DNA from: SAR86 cluster bacterium AG-349-I13
GTDB lineage: Bacteria; Pseudomonadota; Gammaproteobacteria; Magnimaribacterales; TMED112
Reading direction: 5' to 3'
Length of the DNA: 64,000 nucleotides
NCBI GenBank assembly: GCA_003278815.1
Contig: QCDB01000001.1
Location: 250,001 to 314,000 of the forward strand
In this document: positions 16,250 through 24,776 of the stretch, in pieces
Position numbering within the stretch: position 1 is the stretch's first letter
Layout of the letters: the number at the start of each line of letters is the position of its first letter
Notes under the pieces: generated by a model
What the model was told of the DNA's origin: nothing
Database searches by the model: none
The model's input: the letters and a program-made list of their open reading frames with translations, nothing else
Translations under genes and position numbers: made by a program

Positions 16250-18214
16250 ATGAATTTTGTTCAGGTAGCAATTCCTTCTCCATTACGTCAAACATTTACT
16301 TACAAAAATCAATCTAAATGTGATTTAGTTGGCAAAAGGGTACTAGTTGAGTTTGGTCGAAGAAAGCTGGTAGGAGTAGTGACAAGTCAATCGGAAGAAT
16401 TTAATGAAAAATATAAATTGAAACAAATTAATGAGGTTCTTGATGATATTCCGTTATTTGATAATCAATTATTAAAGCAAATAGTTAGTATTTCAGATTA
16501 TTATATGCATCCTATTGGCATTGTTTTTGAATCTTTTATTCCATCTTTTCTAAGAAAAGCCAAACCTCAAACAGTTCTTGAAAAATATGTAATAAAAACT
16601 GAGTTTGATGAGATCGCAAATAACCTTCATGATCTCACCAAAGATCAAACTAAAGCTTTTCATTCAATTAAAGCCAAAGATTCAGGAGAAATACTACTTT
16701 CAGGTATAACATCTTCTGGAAAGACAGAAGTCTATAAACATTTTATTAAAGACCTAATCAATAAAGGCAAAAGTGCCTTAGTGCTTGTGCCTGAAATTTT
16801 CTTAACTCCTCAAATATTTAATAGTTTTCAAAAAACTTTTGGTAATAAAGTACTTTTGAATCATTCTGGCTTAACAGCTATTCAAAGAATAAAAGTGTGG
16901 CTTGCTTCTAAGAATAAGGAGCCAAAAATAATTATTGGAACTAGATCTTCAATTTTTTTACCAATTAAAAATCTTGGTGCAATTATTTTTGATGAAGAAC
17001 ATGATCAATCCTATAAGCAACAAGATGGTTTTAGATATGATGCGAGAGAGATTTCAAGAATACTTTATTGTGCGAAAGCAAGAATCGTTTATGCATCTGC
17101 TACTCCTTCTTTAAATAACATTAACCGAGCAAATAATAACGAAATTGAACATTGCGTTTTAGATAAAAGAATTTCAGATGCTCCAATACCAAAAATATCT
17201 ATACATCAGACAACTCAACATAAAACAACGGGTGGTATTTCAAATGAATTACTTAAAAAAATTGCAGAGAACGAAAAAGCTGGCCATCAAACACTTATAC
17301 TTTTGAATCGAAGAGGTTATGCACCAATTTTTATGTGTAATTCTTGTGGTTGGATAGCAAAAGGCAATTGTTGTGATGCAACATTAGTGCTACATCAAAA
17401 TGTTCAAAGATTAAAATGCCATCGATGCGAAAGTGTATGGGGAATACCTAAAACTTGTCCGGATTGTGGAAGTCATGACTTTACTTATAAAGGATTAGGA
17501 ACACAGCAAGTTGAGGAATTATTAAGGGAAGAACTTCCTCATGCAAATATCGTTCGAATTGATCGAGACGCTGTATCTGGAAAAACAAGAAGAGAAGAGA
17601 GCACAACAAACATTAAAGATACAAAATCAAAAATATTTATTGGTACACAGTTATTAGCAAAAGGCCATGATTTTAGAAATGTAAGTTTAGTAATTGTTTT
17701 AAATATGGATTTTGGTTTGTTTGGTGCAGATATTCATATGCAAGAACAAACAGCACAATTAATAATACAAGTAGCTGGAAGAGCTGGTAGATCAGGAATA
17801 GAAAATAACGTTTATTTGCAAACAAGAGTATCAGATCATCCTCTCTTTAATTTAATTCAAACAGGCAGTTATCACAAAATTGCTAAAGAGCTACTAGTTG
17901 AGAGAAAAAAACTTAATTTGGCACCTTATATAAACCTTATGTATTTAAAAGCAGAAGATGCAAATCCATCAAGATTAAGAAAATTTCTCGTTGATGCCAA
18001 AAAAGAACTATCTCAAGAAGATCTTGAAATTTATGGTCCGTTTGATAGTCCTGTAACTAAAATTGGTTTTAAACATAGAATGTTTTGTATTATTCAAAGT
18101 TCGAAGAAGCAAAAGATGCTGGAAGTTTTGTCAAAATTTTCTAAAAATACTGAAAAATCAAAAAAGGAAATATCAACTTGGGTTATCGATATTGATCCTA
18201 TCAATGCAGTCTAA
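16250..18214 (+). CDS. priA: Primosomal helicase PriA
   Basis: PriA is a 3'-5' superfamily 2 helicase that restarts stalled replication forks. I choose ATG 16250 (MNFVQVAIPSPLRQTFTY), matching the family N-terminus; 15 upstream codons are discarded. Walker A is GITSSGKTE (about 151-159) and Walker B DEEHDQSYKQ (about 248). The zinc region at about 362-408 keeps its Cys residues (CNSCGWIAKGNCC, CHRCESVW, CPDC). At 654 residues it is shorter than E. coli (732), mostly through a trimmed N-terminal DNA-binding part. Its 3' end overlaps the convergent tsaE by 42 nt. Confidence 0.96.
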   Translation: MNFVQVAIPSPLRQTFTYKNQSKCDLVGKRVLVEFGRRKLVGVVTSQSEEFNEKYKLKQINEVLDDIPLFDNQLLKQIVSISDYYMHPIGIVFESFIPSFLRKAKPQTVLEKYVIKTEFDEIANNLHDLTKDQTKAFHSIKAKDSGEILLSGITSSGKTEVYKHFIKDLINKGKSALVLVPEIFLTPQIFNSFQKTFGNKVLLNHSGLTAIQRIKVWLASKNKEPKIIIGTRSSIFLPIKNLGAIIFDEEHDQSYKQQDGFRYDAREISRILYCAKARIVYASATPSLNNINRANNNEIEHCVLDKRISDAPIPKISIHQTTQHKTTGGISNELLKKIAENEKAGHQTLILLNRRGYAPIFMCNSCGWIAKGNCCDATLVLHQNVQRLKCHRCESVWGIPKTCPDCGSHDFTYKGLGTQQVEELLREELPHANIVRIDRDAVSGKTRREESTTNIKDTKSKIFIGTQLLAKGHDFRNVSLVIVLNMDFGLFGADIHMQEQTAQLIIQVAGRAGRSGIENNVYLQTRVSDHPLFNLIQTGSYHKIAKELLVERKKLNLAPYINLMYLKAEDANPSRLRKFLVDAKKELSQEDLEIYGPFDSPVTKIGFKHRMFCIIQSSKKQKMLEVLSKFSKNTEKSKKEISTWVIDIDPINAV

Positions 18215-18646
18215 AAATTTATTATTATTTGTCTGTATTTCTATGAATCTATTTTGACCAGATAAAGATAGTTTCAAGAAAAATTCTTCACCAAAATTAA
18301 AATTAGAAATTTTTTCAGGCCATTCTATAAAAAGGATTCCTTTAGAATTTTCATTGATTTCAATACCAAGCATCTCAAAATCATTTTGATTCTCTAATCT
18401 ATATAAGTCAGAATGAAAAATGTCCTTATCAGCTATGTAATATTCTTCTAGAATGCTAAACGTTGGACTTTTAACTGCTCCCTTCCAGCCCATTGCCTTG
18501 AGAATAGCTCTCACCAATGTTGTTTTACCAGTTCCTAGTTCACCGTCAAGATAAAATATAGCTAAACCATTAAAACTAATTAAAAATTCAGCAATTTTTT
18601 CTCCTAACAATTCTGTCTTTGTAAGGTTGGAGATCTCTATTTTCAT
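18173..18646 (-). CDS. tsaE: tRNA threonylcarbamoyladenosine biosynthesis ATPase TsaE
   Basis: TsaE is the ATPase that activates the TsaB-TsaD complex in t6A synthesis; its partner tsaD is at 7408. The P-loop GELGTGKTTLVR (about residues 35-46), VKSPTFSILEEY, HSDLYRL and FIEWPEK are characteristic. The C-terminal 15-20 residues run past the usual end and are encoded in the 42-nt overlap with priA. It is the terminal gene of a run hemL-PfkB-pcnB-dNK-tsaE and shares one base with the deoxynucleoside kinase gene upstream. Confidence 0.95.
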   Translation of the reverse strand: MKIEISNLTKTELLGEKIAEFLISFNGLAIFYLDGELGTGKTTLVRAILKAMGWKGAVKSPTFSILEEYYIADKDIFHSDLYRLENQNDFEMLGIEINENSKGILFIEWPEKISNFNFGEEFFLKLSLSGQNRFIEIQTNNNKFLDCIDRINIDNPS

Positions 18647-19299
18647 TAAAAAAAGCTTGGCGTTAAATTGACAAACTCTCTACCTTTTACCTCTCTTGTA
18701 AGGCAATCTACCACTTTTTGATAGTCTTCATTATTAGCAACAAAATCGACATCATTCACATCAAGCACTAACAAAGGTGTTTCAGAGTAGTTAAAGAAAA
18801 AATCAGTATAGGACTCACAAAGTCTTTCAAGATACTCAAGAGCTACATGATCTTCATATGATCTAGCTCTCTTATTAACTCTCTCAAGAACCCTCTCAGG
18901 GGTGGCTTGCAAATAGATTAGTAAGTCAGGCTTTGGATAAGTAGCATAAAATTTTGACTTCACTTCTTTAAAGATTTTAAATTCATCAGCTGTGAGATTA
19001 AGCTCGGCAAAAAGGTCTTCTTTTTGAAACATAAAATCAGCAACAACCCTTCTTTTAATTAAATCATCTGAAAAATACATATTAATTTGCTGAGATCTTT
19101 GCATGACAAAGTAAAGTTGTGAGGCAAATGCATAATTTTGCTTATCTTTATAAAATGATTTTAAAAAAGGGTTCTCATCTGACTCTTCCAAACAAAGTTC
19201 ATGACCAAATTCCATAGCAATTTTTCTGGAAAGTGAAGTTTTACCGACACCAATCGGTCCCTCGATTGCAATGTAGTTAGGAATTTTGTTTTCTTGCAT
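18646..19299 (-). CDS. Deoxynucleoside kinase (dAK/dCK/dGK family)
   Basis: This is a P-loop kinase of the deoxynucleoside kinase family, which phosphorylates deoxyadenosine, deoxycytidine or deoxyguanosine in salvage. Walker A is IEGPIGVGKTSLSRK (about 12-26). The substrate region reads ADFMFQKEDLFAELNL, the form found in proteobacterial members, and the LID region is KRARSYE. The 217 residues match. It starts inside pcnB (23-nt overlap). In related bacteria this kinase sits among pcnB, folK and panB; here it is directly between pcnB and tsaE. The exact nucleoside cannot be read from sequence. Confidence 0.88.
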   Translation of the reverse strand: MQENKIPNYIAIEGPIGVGKTSLSRKIAMEFGHELCLEESDENPFLKSFYKDKQNYAFASQLYFVMQRSQQINMYFSDDLIKRRVVADFMFQKEDLFAELNLTADEFKIFKEVKSKFYATYPKPDLLIYLQATPERVLERVNKRARSYEDHVALEYLERLCESYTDFFFNYSETPLLVLDVNDVDFVANNEDYQKVVDCLTREVKGREFVNLTPSFF

Positions 19300-20509
19300 T
19301 TTTTTTCTTTCGAGTATTCAACAATCTTATCTTCTTATCATAGTTTGCTGTCTTAAATTCTGTCCACCAGTTAATTAATGGATCTAGGTCTTCTTCATTT
19401 ATATTTCTTAATAATAAAAAGTCGTATGCAGCGCGAAATCTTAAACTTTTTGTGAAATTGACTGATTTTTTTCCAATTCTGTTAAAACGGACCTGATTCA
19501 TCCAAACATCTTTAATAAAACTTGAGTATTTTTTGGGTATAGAAGTAATCATTTGTTGTTTTCTAACAGCCTCAGCAATAGATCTATAGAATCTTTTAAA
19601 ATTTAGTTGCGTACTAATACTGGAATCTTCATAAATCTTTGGCCAAAGAAGAACAGCAAAAATAAACCCTACATTTAGTTTTTTATTTAATTTAAACCTC
19701 TTATCAGTTTCTTTAAATGCCCCTATGTAAAACTCGTTAAATTTCTGGTCCTTATCCAAGAAGTTTGGAAATAAGATATCAAAAACACCATGTGCTTTTA
19801 ATTGAATAAATGACTGCTCAGCATGTCCTGTCATAAATAATTTGATAACTTCTTCGTAAAGTCTTGCAGGCGGCATTTCTAATAATTGATTCCCATGTTC
19901 TTTTATACCTTTGACTATTTCTTGATCAATTGTGAAATTTAATTTTGCTGCAAATCTTAACGCTCTTAGAATTCTTACCGGATCTTCAAGTATTCTTTCT
20001 CCTGAGTTGCCAATAAATTTAATTTTCTTGTCTTTAAGATCTTTAATGCCTTTTGTGTAGTCTATTATTTCATTTGAGAAAGGATCGTAATATATAGAAT
20101 TAATGGTTAAATCTCTTCTTAATACATCTTCTTCTTGTGTACCCCAATTGTTATCTCTTACTATTCGACCCTTTTCATTTATTTCAATTGATTCTGTGGT
20201 CTTTGTCCCTCCAGCACGAAAAGTTGTTGCTTCGATTATTTCATCGGCAAAAGCTATATGAACAAGCTTAAACCTTCTGCCGATTATTCTGGAATTTCTG
20301 AAAATTTTTCTTATTTCTTCGGGTTCACAGTTTGTAACTATATCAAAGTCCTTTGGCTTAAGTCCTTTTATCATATCTCTGATACCGCCACCGACTATAT
20401 AAGCTTGAAACCCAGACTTTTGTAATCTTGAAATTATATTCAAAGCGTTATTAGAAATTGAATTATGATTAATGCCAAATCTTTTGTCGTTGTATATATC
20501 GGGAGTCAC
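19277..20509 (-). CDS. pcnB: Poly(A) polymerase I
   Basis: PcnB adds poly(A) tails to RNA 3' ends, marking them for decay. It belongs to the class II nucleotidyltransferases shared with CCA-adding enzymes: the head motif YIVGGGIRDMIKG (about 37-49) is followed by the metal-binding KDFDIVT and the RRFKLVHI element typical of PcnB. The neck helix follows at EDPVRILRALRFAAKL (about 166-181). The C-terminus is basic (NTRKKKNARKQNS). At 410 residues it is a little shorter than E. coli. It is 1 nt downstream of the PfkB kinase gene. Separation from a CCA enzyme rests mainly on the RRFKLVH wording and the basic tail. Confidence 0.9.
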   Translation of the reverse strand: MTPDIYNDKRFGINHNSISNNALNIISRLQKSGFQAYIVGGGIRDMIKGLKPKDFDIVTNCEPEEIRKIFRNSRIIGRRFKLVHIAFADEIIEATTFRAGGTKTTESIEINEKGRIVRDNNWGTQEEDVLRRDLTINSIYYDPFSNEIIDYTKGIKDLKDKKIKFIGNSGERILEDPVRILRALRFAAKLNFTIDQEIVKGIKEHGNQLLEMPPARLYEEVIKLFMTGHAEQSFIQLKAHGVFDILFPNFLDKDQKFNEFYIGAFKETDKRFKLNKKLNVGFIFAVLLWPKIYEDSSISTQLNFKRFYRSIAEAVRKQQMITSIPKKYSSFIKDVWMNQVRFNRIGKKSVNFTKSLRFRAAYDFLLLRNINEEDLDPLINWWTEFKTANYDKKIRLLNTRKKKNARKQNS

Positions 20510-20510
20510 T

Positions 20511-21485
20511 TCAATAATCAGCTTTTAGCATTTTGTACTGATCAATAGAAAGTCTTGGACTTTTTTCTTGAACAATTTTAGATGATGCATAATTTCCAAA
20601 TTTGCATGCATTTAAAAAACTATCCTCTTCAATAATTTTATTTAAAGCCGCACCAGCAAAAATGTCTCCAGCACCATTAGAATCAATGGCTTGTACATTT
20701 TTTGCTTTAATTTCTGCATAAGAACCATTTTCCACTACATAAGAAGATTCAGCCCCATTAGTAACAACGAAATTTACTGCAATTGAGCCCAAATCTTTTA
20801 CAAAATTGTCTCCTACCAGAGATGTCGCCTCTTCCTTATTGCAAAAAAGGTAGTCAGCTTTTCTAACTTTAAAAACCTCTTTAAATCTATCTTTAAACGT
20901 ATGAACAACACCAGGATCTGAAAGGCTTAGAGCAAATTTAGTTTTCTTATCTGTTTCTTTGAGAATTTTAAGGAAAGCAGAAAAGTTTTCACCAGATGTA
21001 AACTGATAGCCCTCAGAAAATATTATTTTTGAGTTATTAGACACTTCAATAAAATCTGGATTAAATACTAATTTTTCGGAAGCACCAAGATAAGTTCCCA
21101 TCGTTCTCTCACTACTAGGTGTTATAAACACAAGACATCTACCTGTACGTACTTCTTCGTGATAAAAAGTATTGATGGAGGCAATACCATTATCTCTGAG
21201 ATTATCTTCATACAACTTACCTCTTTCATCATTTGCTAGTTGACAAATGTGAGCACAATTTGATCCAAAGTTAGAAGTTGCAGCAAGACTGTTTGTAGTT
21301 GAGCCACCACACACAACGTCAGGCGCAAGACCTGATGGTAATCCTGAGAGAATATCTTCCTGATCTTGATAGGAAATTGACTTAAACTGATTAAAAAAAA
21401 GATCTGTAGAATCAACAAAGCTCTTTTCAACATAAAATGTTTCATCTACAAGAGCATTGCCGACACCCAAAATATCAAATTTCAT
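20511..21485 (-). CDS. PfkB-family carbohydrate kinase (adenosine kinase-like)
   Basis: This ribokinase-fold kinase most resembles the bacterial adenosine kinase/sugar kinase branch. From ATG 21485 the 324 residues start MKFDILGVGNALVDETFYV. It has the substrate Gly motif CGGSTTNSLAA, TGRCLVFITPSSERTM, and the C-terminal anion hole with catalytic Asp, DSNGAGDIFAGAAL (about 282-295). The start is inside the end of hemL (11-nt overlap), giving an operon. Adenosine or a nucleoside-like sugar is plausible, given the deoxynucleoside kinase two genes downstream, but the substrate is not proven. Confidence 0.87.
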   Translation of the reverse strand: MKFDILGVGNALVDETFYVEKSFVDSTDLFFNQFKSISYQDQEDILSGLPSGLAPDVVCGGSTTNSLAATSNFGSNCAHICQLANDERGKLYEDNLRDNGIASINTFYHEEVRTGRCLVFITPSSERTMGTYLGASEKLVFNPDFIEVSNNSKIIFSEGYQFTSGENFSAFLKILKETDKKTKFALSLSDPGVVHTFKDRFKEVFKVRKADYLFCNKEEATSLVGDNFVKDLGSIAVNFVVTNGAESSYVVENGSYAEIKAKNVQAIDSNGAGDIFAGAALNKIIEEDSFLNACKFGNYASSKIVQEKSPRLSIDQYKMLKADY

Positions 21486-22770
21486 CTTTAATTTCTTTAA
21501 GCGATTCTTTCGCAAGTTTTGCAGCTTTTAACATCTTACCTTCGTCATGCAAGGTCGATATAAAACAACTTTCATATGCTGAAGGTGGTAAATAGATATT
21601 CCTTTCAAGCATTTTTCTAAAAAATTTCGAAAATAGTTCTATATCTGTCTTTTGAACATCATCAAAATTTTGAGGCAATGAATTTGAAAAGAAAAAACCA
21701 AACATTCCACCCCTCACATTGAACGAGAAAGGTATATTTATCTCATCTGCATATTTTTTAATTGGATTTAAGAATTTTTTTGCATTCTCTTCCATCGAGG
21801 TATAAATTTCTGTATTCGCCAACTGTTTTAACAAAGCTGTTCCAGCACTTACAGCAATTGGGTTGCCTGATAATGTTCCAGCCTGATAAACCGGACCATC
21901 TGGAGATATGTTATTCATTATTTCAGCTCTACCCCCGTAAACACCTACGGGTAAACCACCACCAACAATTTTGCCTAGAGCAGTAAGATCTGGAGTTACT
22001 CCCAATAACTCTTGCACGCCACCTCTTGCCACTCTAAAACCAGTCATAACCTCATCAAATATTAAAATTGTTTTATTCTTAGTACATAAATTTCTTAATT
22101 CTTTAAGGAAATTTATATTAGGCTCAATAAAACCCATATTTCCTGCAATTGGTTCAATAATTACCGCAGCTATGTCGTCGCCGTATTCTTTAAATGCTGC
22201 GTCTAAAGCTGAAATATCATTGTAAGGAAGTGATATTGTTAGTTGTGATAATTCTTCAGGTATTCCAGGTGAATCAGGAACACCTAAAGTTGCCAAACCT
22301 GAACCAGCTTTCACAAGTAAAGAATCTACATGCCCGTGATAACAACCAATAAATTTAATTATTTTCTTTTTGTTGGTGGTGCCTCTAGCTAGCCTTACAC
22401 AACTCATTGTTGCTTCCGTTCCAGAATTGACCATTCTCAGCTTCTCAATACTTGGCAAATACGATTTAATAATTTTTGCAATCTCTAATTCATTTTTTGT
22501 TGGTGCTCCAAAACTAATTCCTTTGCTTGCCTGATTTTTTATAGCACTGACTATATGTTTATTGGAGTGTCCAAGAACCATTGGCCCCCATGAGCCTACG
22601 AAGTCTAGATATTTGTTTCCATCTTCATCATATATGTAACATTCTCTAGATTTTTTAAAAAATATAGGTGTACCACCTACACTTTTAAAAGCTCTCACCG
22701 GGGAATTTACTCCCCCAGCTATATGATGTTTAGATTTTGCAAATAAATCTTGTGATTTTTTAGTTTTCAT
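21475..22770 (-). CDS. hemL: Glutamate-1-semialdehyde 2,1-aminomutase
   Basis: HemL converts glutamate-1-semialdehyde to 5-aminolevulinate, the first committed heme precursor (C5 pathway). From ATG 22770 it starts MKTKKSQDLFAKSKHHIAGG with 431 residues, the usual size; ten upstream in-frame codons look like leader. Family motifs are GGVNSPVRAFKSVGGTP, VNSGTEATMSCVRLARG, IFDEVMTGFRV and the PLP lysine in ALGKIVGGGLPVG. It heads the run continuing to tsaE. A short hairpin lies in its leader at 22788-22803. Confidence 0.97.
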   Translation of the reverse strand: MKTKKSQDLFAKSKHHIAGGVNSPVRAFKSVGGTPIFFKKSRECYIYDEDGNKYLDFVGSWGPMVLGHSNKHIVSAIKNQASKGISFGAPTKNELEIAKIIKSYLPSIEKLRMVNSGTEATMSCVRLARGTTNKKKIIKFIGCYHGHVDSLLVKAGSGLATLGVPDSPGIPEELSQLTISLPYNDISALDAAFKEYGDDIAAVIIEPIAGNMGFIEPNINFLKELRNLCTKNKTILIFDEVMTGFRVARGGVQELLGVTPDLTALGKIVGGGLPVGVYGGRAEIMNNISPDGPVYQAGTLSGNPIAVSAGTALLKQLANTEIYTSMEENAKKFLNPIKKYADEINIPFSFNVRGGMFGFFFSNSLPQNFDDVQKTDIELFSKFFRKMLERNIYLPPSAYESCFISTLHDEGKMLKAAKLAKESLKEIKDEI

Positions 22771-22787
22771 AAAGACGTTGTTGATAA

Positions 22788-22803
22788 TCTTTGACCCCAA
22801 AGA
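22788..22803 (-). other. Hairpin in the hemL leader
   Basis: A perfect 6-bp stem with a 4-nt loop (minus strand TCTTTG GGGT CAAAGA) lies 18 nt upstream of the hemL ATG. It is not followed by a T-run in either direction, so it is not a terminator. It might affect leader folding or ribosome access, but could also be chance in AT-rich DNA. Confidence 0.3.
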
Positions 22804-22876
22804 CCTTATTTATCACTTTTATAATGATAGTTTTATATGACTAATTAAGCTAATCCCAACACTTGAGCAAATAAAT

Positions 22877-23413
22877 TTAAGTTTTGAGATAGTCATTCAA
22901 AACTTTATTCCCAAAGGACTCAACTCTGTTCCAATCTGTAAATTCGTAAATTCCTTTTGGATCCGTTGGACCTTTAGACATCCACATAATGAACCTAATC
23001 ATGTGCTTGTCAAAAAAATGATATTTTGGATAAGAAATTTTTCCTGCAAAAACATCTGTAAAAGTTGGTTTCCAAGACACCTTTTTTAAGAATTTTATAA
23101 GGTATGGATTAGTTTTAGGAGTATTTTTTTCGTCTTTTCTGGCAACAGCATTTACATTAAAAAATGCTGTTTGCTTTTTATTTAGTACTTCTAAGTTTTT
23201 ATTAATAAATTTAAATAAATTAGGTTTATGTTTACCGTACCTAATGCTTGCGCCAATTATAATAAAATCAAAATTCTCAAGCTCCAAAGAATCAGCTTCC
23301 TCAATACTGGATAGACTTACCATGGACGCATGCTGTAAGATATCGGTAATTTTTTTACAGATTTTCGCAGTATGACCGTCTGTACTAGAGAAAATAATTG
23401 CAGTTTTTTTCAT
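22877..23413 (-). CDS. hemG: Flavodoxin-type protoporphyrinogen oxidase
   Basis: HemG is an FMN flavodoxin-like enzyme that oxidises protoporphyrinogen IX and passes electrons to quinones at the membrane. The N-terminal FMN phosphate loop IIFSSTDGHTAKIC (about 5-18), IIIGASIRYGKH (about 51-62) and the extra segment rich in aromatic and basic residues (KYHFFDKHMIRFIMWM) that marks HemG off from ordinary flavodoxins are present. Its 178 residues match E. coli HemG. It is transcribed away from erpA. Together with hemL (upstream neighbour) and hemE (46587) it covers three heme steps in this window. Confidence 0.92.
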   Translation of the reverse strand: MKKTAIIFSSTDGHTAKICKKITDILQHASMVSLSSIEEADSLELENFDFIIIGASIRYGKHKPNLFKFINKNLEVLNKKQTAFFNVNAVARKDEKNTPKTNPYLIKFLKKVSWKPTFTDVFAGKISYPKYHFFDKHMIRFIMWMSKGPTDPKGIYEFTDWNRVESFGNKVLNDYLKT

Positions 23414-23467
23414 ATCGATAAGAATTATAAGTCATTAATTATTTTTGATAGAATAAGATTCCTATAT

Positions 23468-23815
23468 ATGGATATACAAATTAAAAAAGCAGCACCTTTT
23501 GAGCTTTCAGAAAGTGCAATTACCAAAATTTCCTCACTGAAAGAATCAGAGGGCGATAAATTATTTAGGGTTTATGTTACTGGTGGCGGATGTTCTGGTT
23601 TCCAATATGGATTTAAATTCGATGAATTTGATCAAGATGAAGATGCTAAGCTTGATTTTGATAAAGGAGTTCAAGTCGTTCTTGACCATATGTCCTATCC
23701 TTATATTCTTGGTTCAAAAATTGATTATGTTGAGAATCTTATGGGTTCAAAGTTTACCGTTGAGAATCCAAATGCATCCTCAACATGTGGATGTGGCGCA
23801 TCCTTTTCTATCTAA
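23468..23815 (+). CDS. erpA: Iron-sulfur cluster insertion protein ErpA (A-type carrier)
   Basis: ErpA receives Fe-S clusters and delivers them to apoproteins, such as isoprenoid-pathway enzymes in E. coli. From ATG 23468 the 115-residue protein has the three A-type ligands at Cys42 (GGGCSGFQYGF), Cys107 and Cys109 (STCGCGASF), at E. coli spacing. Upstream in-frame codons run into hemG and are not conserved. The 54-nt gap to hemG must hold divergent promoters. Placement next to anmK and the M23 peptidase is conserved in gammaproteobacteria. The 3' end overlaps anmK by 8 nt. Confidence 0.95.
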   Translation: MDIQIKKAAPFELSESAITKISSLKESEGDKLFRVYVTGGGCSGFQYGFKFDEFDQDEDAKLDFDKGVQVVLDHMSYPYILGSKIDYVENLMGSKFTVENPNASSTCGCGASFSI

Positions 23816-24776
23816 ATAAAACAGCTCTTTCTTTGAAAGCTAAATATGCAAATGCAGCTGATTCCACGTATTTAGACGATATTAAACTATCAATTGTACT
23901 GATTTCAGTTTTGATCATCTCTTTAATTCTTTTCATAAGATATTTATTCTCTGTGCCACCTCCGTGAAAAATAACTTTTGCAGGAGCACCACAAAAATTA
24001 AAATATTCTTCAATTTTCCTTACAGTAAGTTCAACAAAGGTGCATAAAACATCCTCAGGATTTTTTTCTGCAAGAAATTTTTTATATGTTTCCATTAAGT
24101 TTAAGTAGAGACTAAGATCATCGGCACGTGGATATGTAAGAAAATCAATTTCATGTAAAAGCTTTTCTAATAAAATATTATCCACATTACCTTTTGATGC
24201 CATTAATCCATCTGAATCAAATTTACCTAAATTAAAATTTCTCATGGTTGCATCTAATAGGCAGTTACCTGGACCAATATCAGATGAATGTACGATTTCT
24301 TCATCCTTTAAATGGGTTCCATTACATATACCGCCTATATTAAGCACTAATTGTTCTGTGCCTTTCTGTGATAATAAGTATTGATGAAAGTGCGGAATGA
24401 GTGGAGCTCCCTTGCCCCCTTTTGCAATATCAAAATTTCTGAAATCTGAATATACTGGGATTTTTGTTTCTTTGGCTATTGTTTCAGGTGAACCAGCTTG
24501 CAAACTAAAGTCATCGTTATGTGAAATTGTTTGACCAGGGAAAGCTATCGCTACGACATTATCTCTTCTTATCTCAATAAGCTTATTAACGAGTTCTATG
24601 CTTTTATTAGTAATTTCCTTGTCTATGTAGGCTTGATCTTGCGATGTTTGATATCCATCAGAAAAGTTTAAAGTATCACAGGCTAAGACATTGAGGCCAT
24701 TTTCAAAGGAGACTAAGCAGCCATCCAGACTATCGCGACTGGTGCCAGACATAAGACCTACATATAGGTTTTTCAT
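23808..24776 (-). CDS. anmK: Anhydro-N-acetylmuramic acid kinase
   Basis: AnmK opens and phosphorylates 1,6-anhydro-MurNAc released by cell-wall turnover, feeding peptidoglycan recycling. The start MKNLYVGLMSGTSRDSLDG contains the ATP-site GTS motif. VLNIGGICNGTHL, SDIGPGNCLLDA and HGGGTENKYL are typical. At 322 residues it is short compared with about 370 in E. coli. An ATGA overlap couples it to the upstream M23 endopeptidase, so wall cleavage and recycling are coexpressed. Confidence 0.94.
   Translation of the reverse strand: MKNLYVGLMSGTSRDSLDGCLVSFENGLNVLACDTLNFSDGYQTSQDQAYIDKEITNKSIELVNKLIEIRRDNVVAIAFPGQTISHNDDFSLQAGSPETIAKETKIPVYSDFRNFDIAKGGKGAPLIPHFHQYLLSQKGTEQLVLNIGGICNGTHLKDEEIVHSSDIGPGNCLLDATMRNFNLGKFDSDGLMASKGNVDNILLEKLLHEIDFLTYPRADDLSLYLNLMETYKKFLAEKNPEDVLCTFVELTVRKIEEYFNFCGAPAKVIFHGGGTENKYLMKRIKEMIKTEISTIDSLISSKYVESAAFAYLAFKERAVLFR

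Noticed and set aside
23808-23967. 60-residue plus-strand frame after erpA
   Set aside because: Antisense to the C-terminal part of anmK and without family features.
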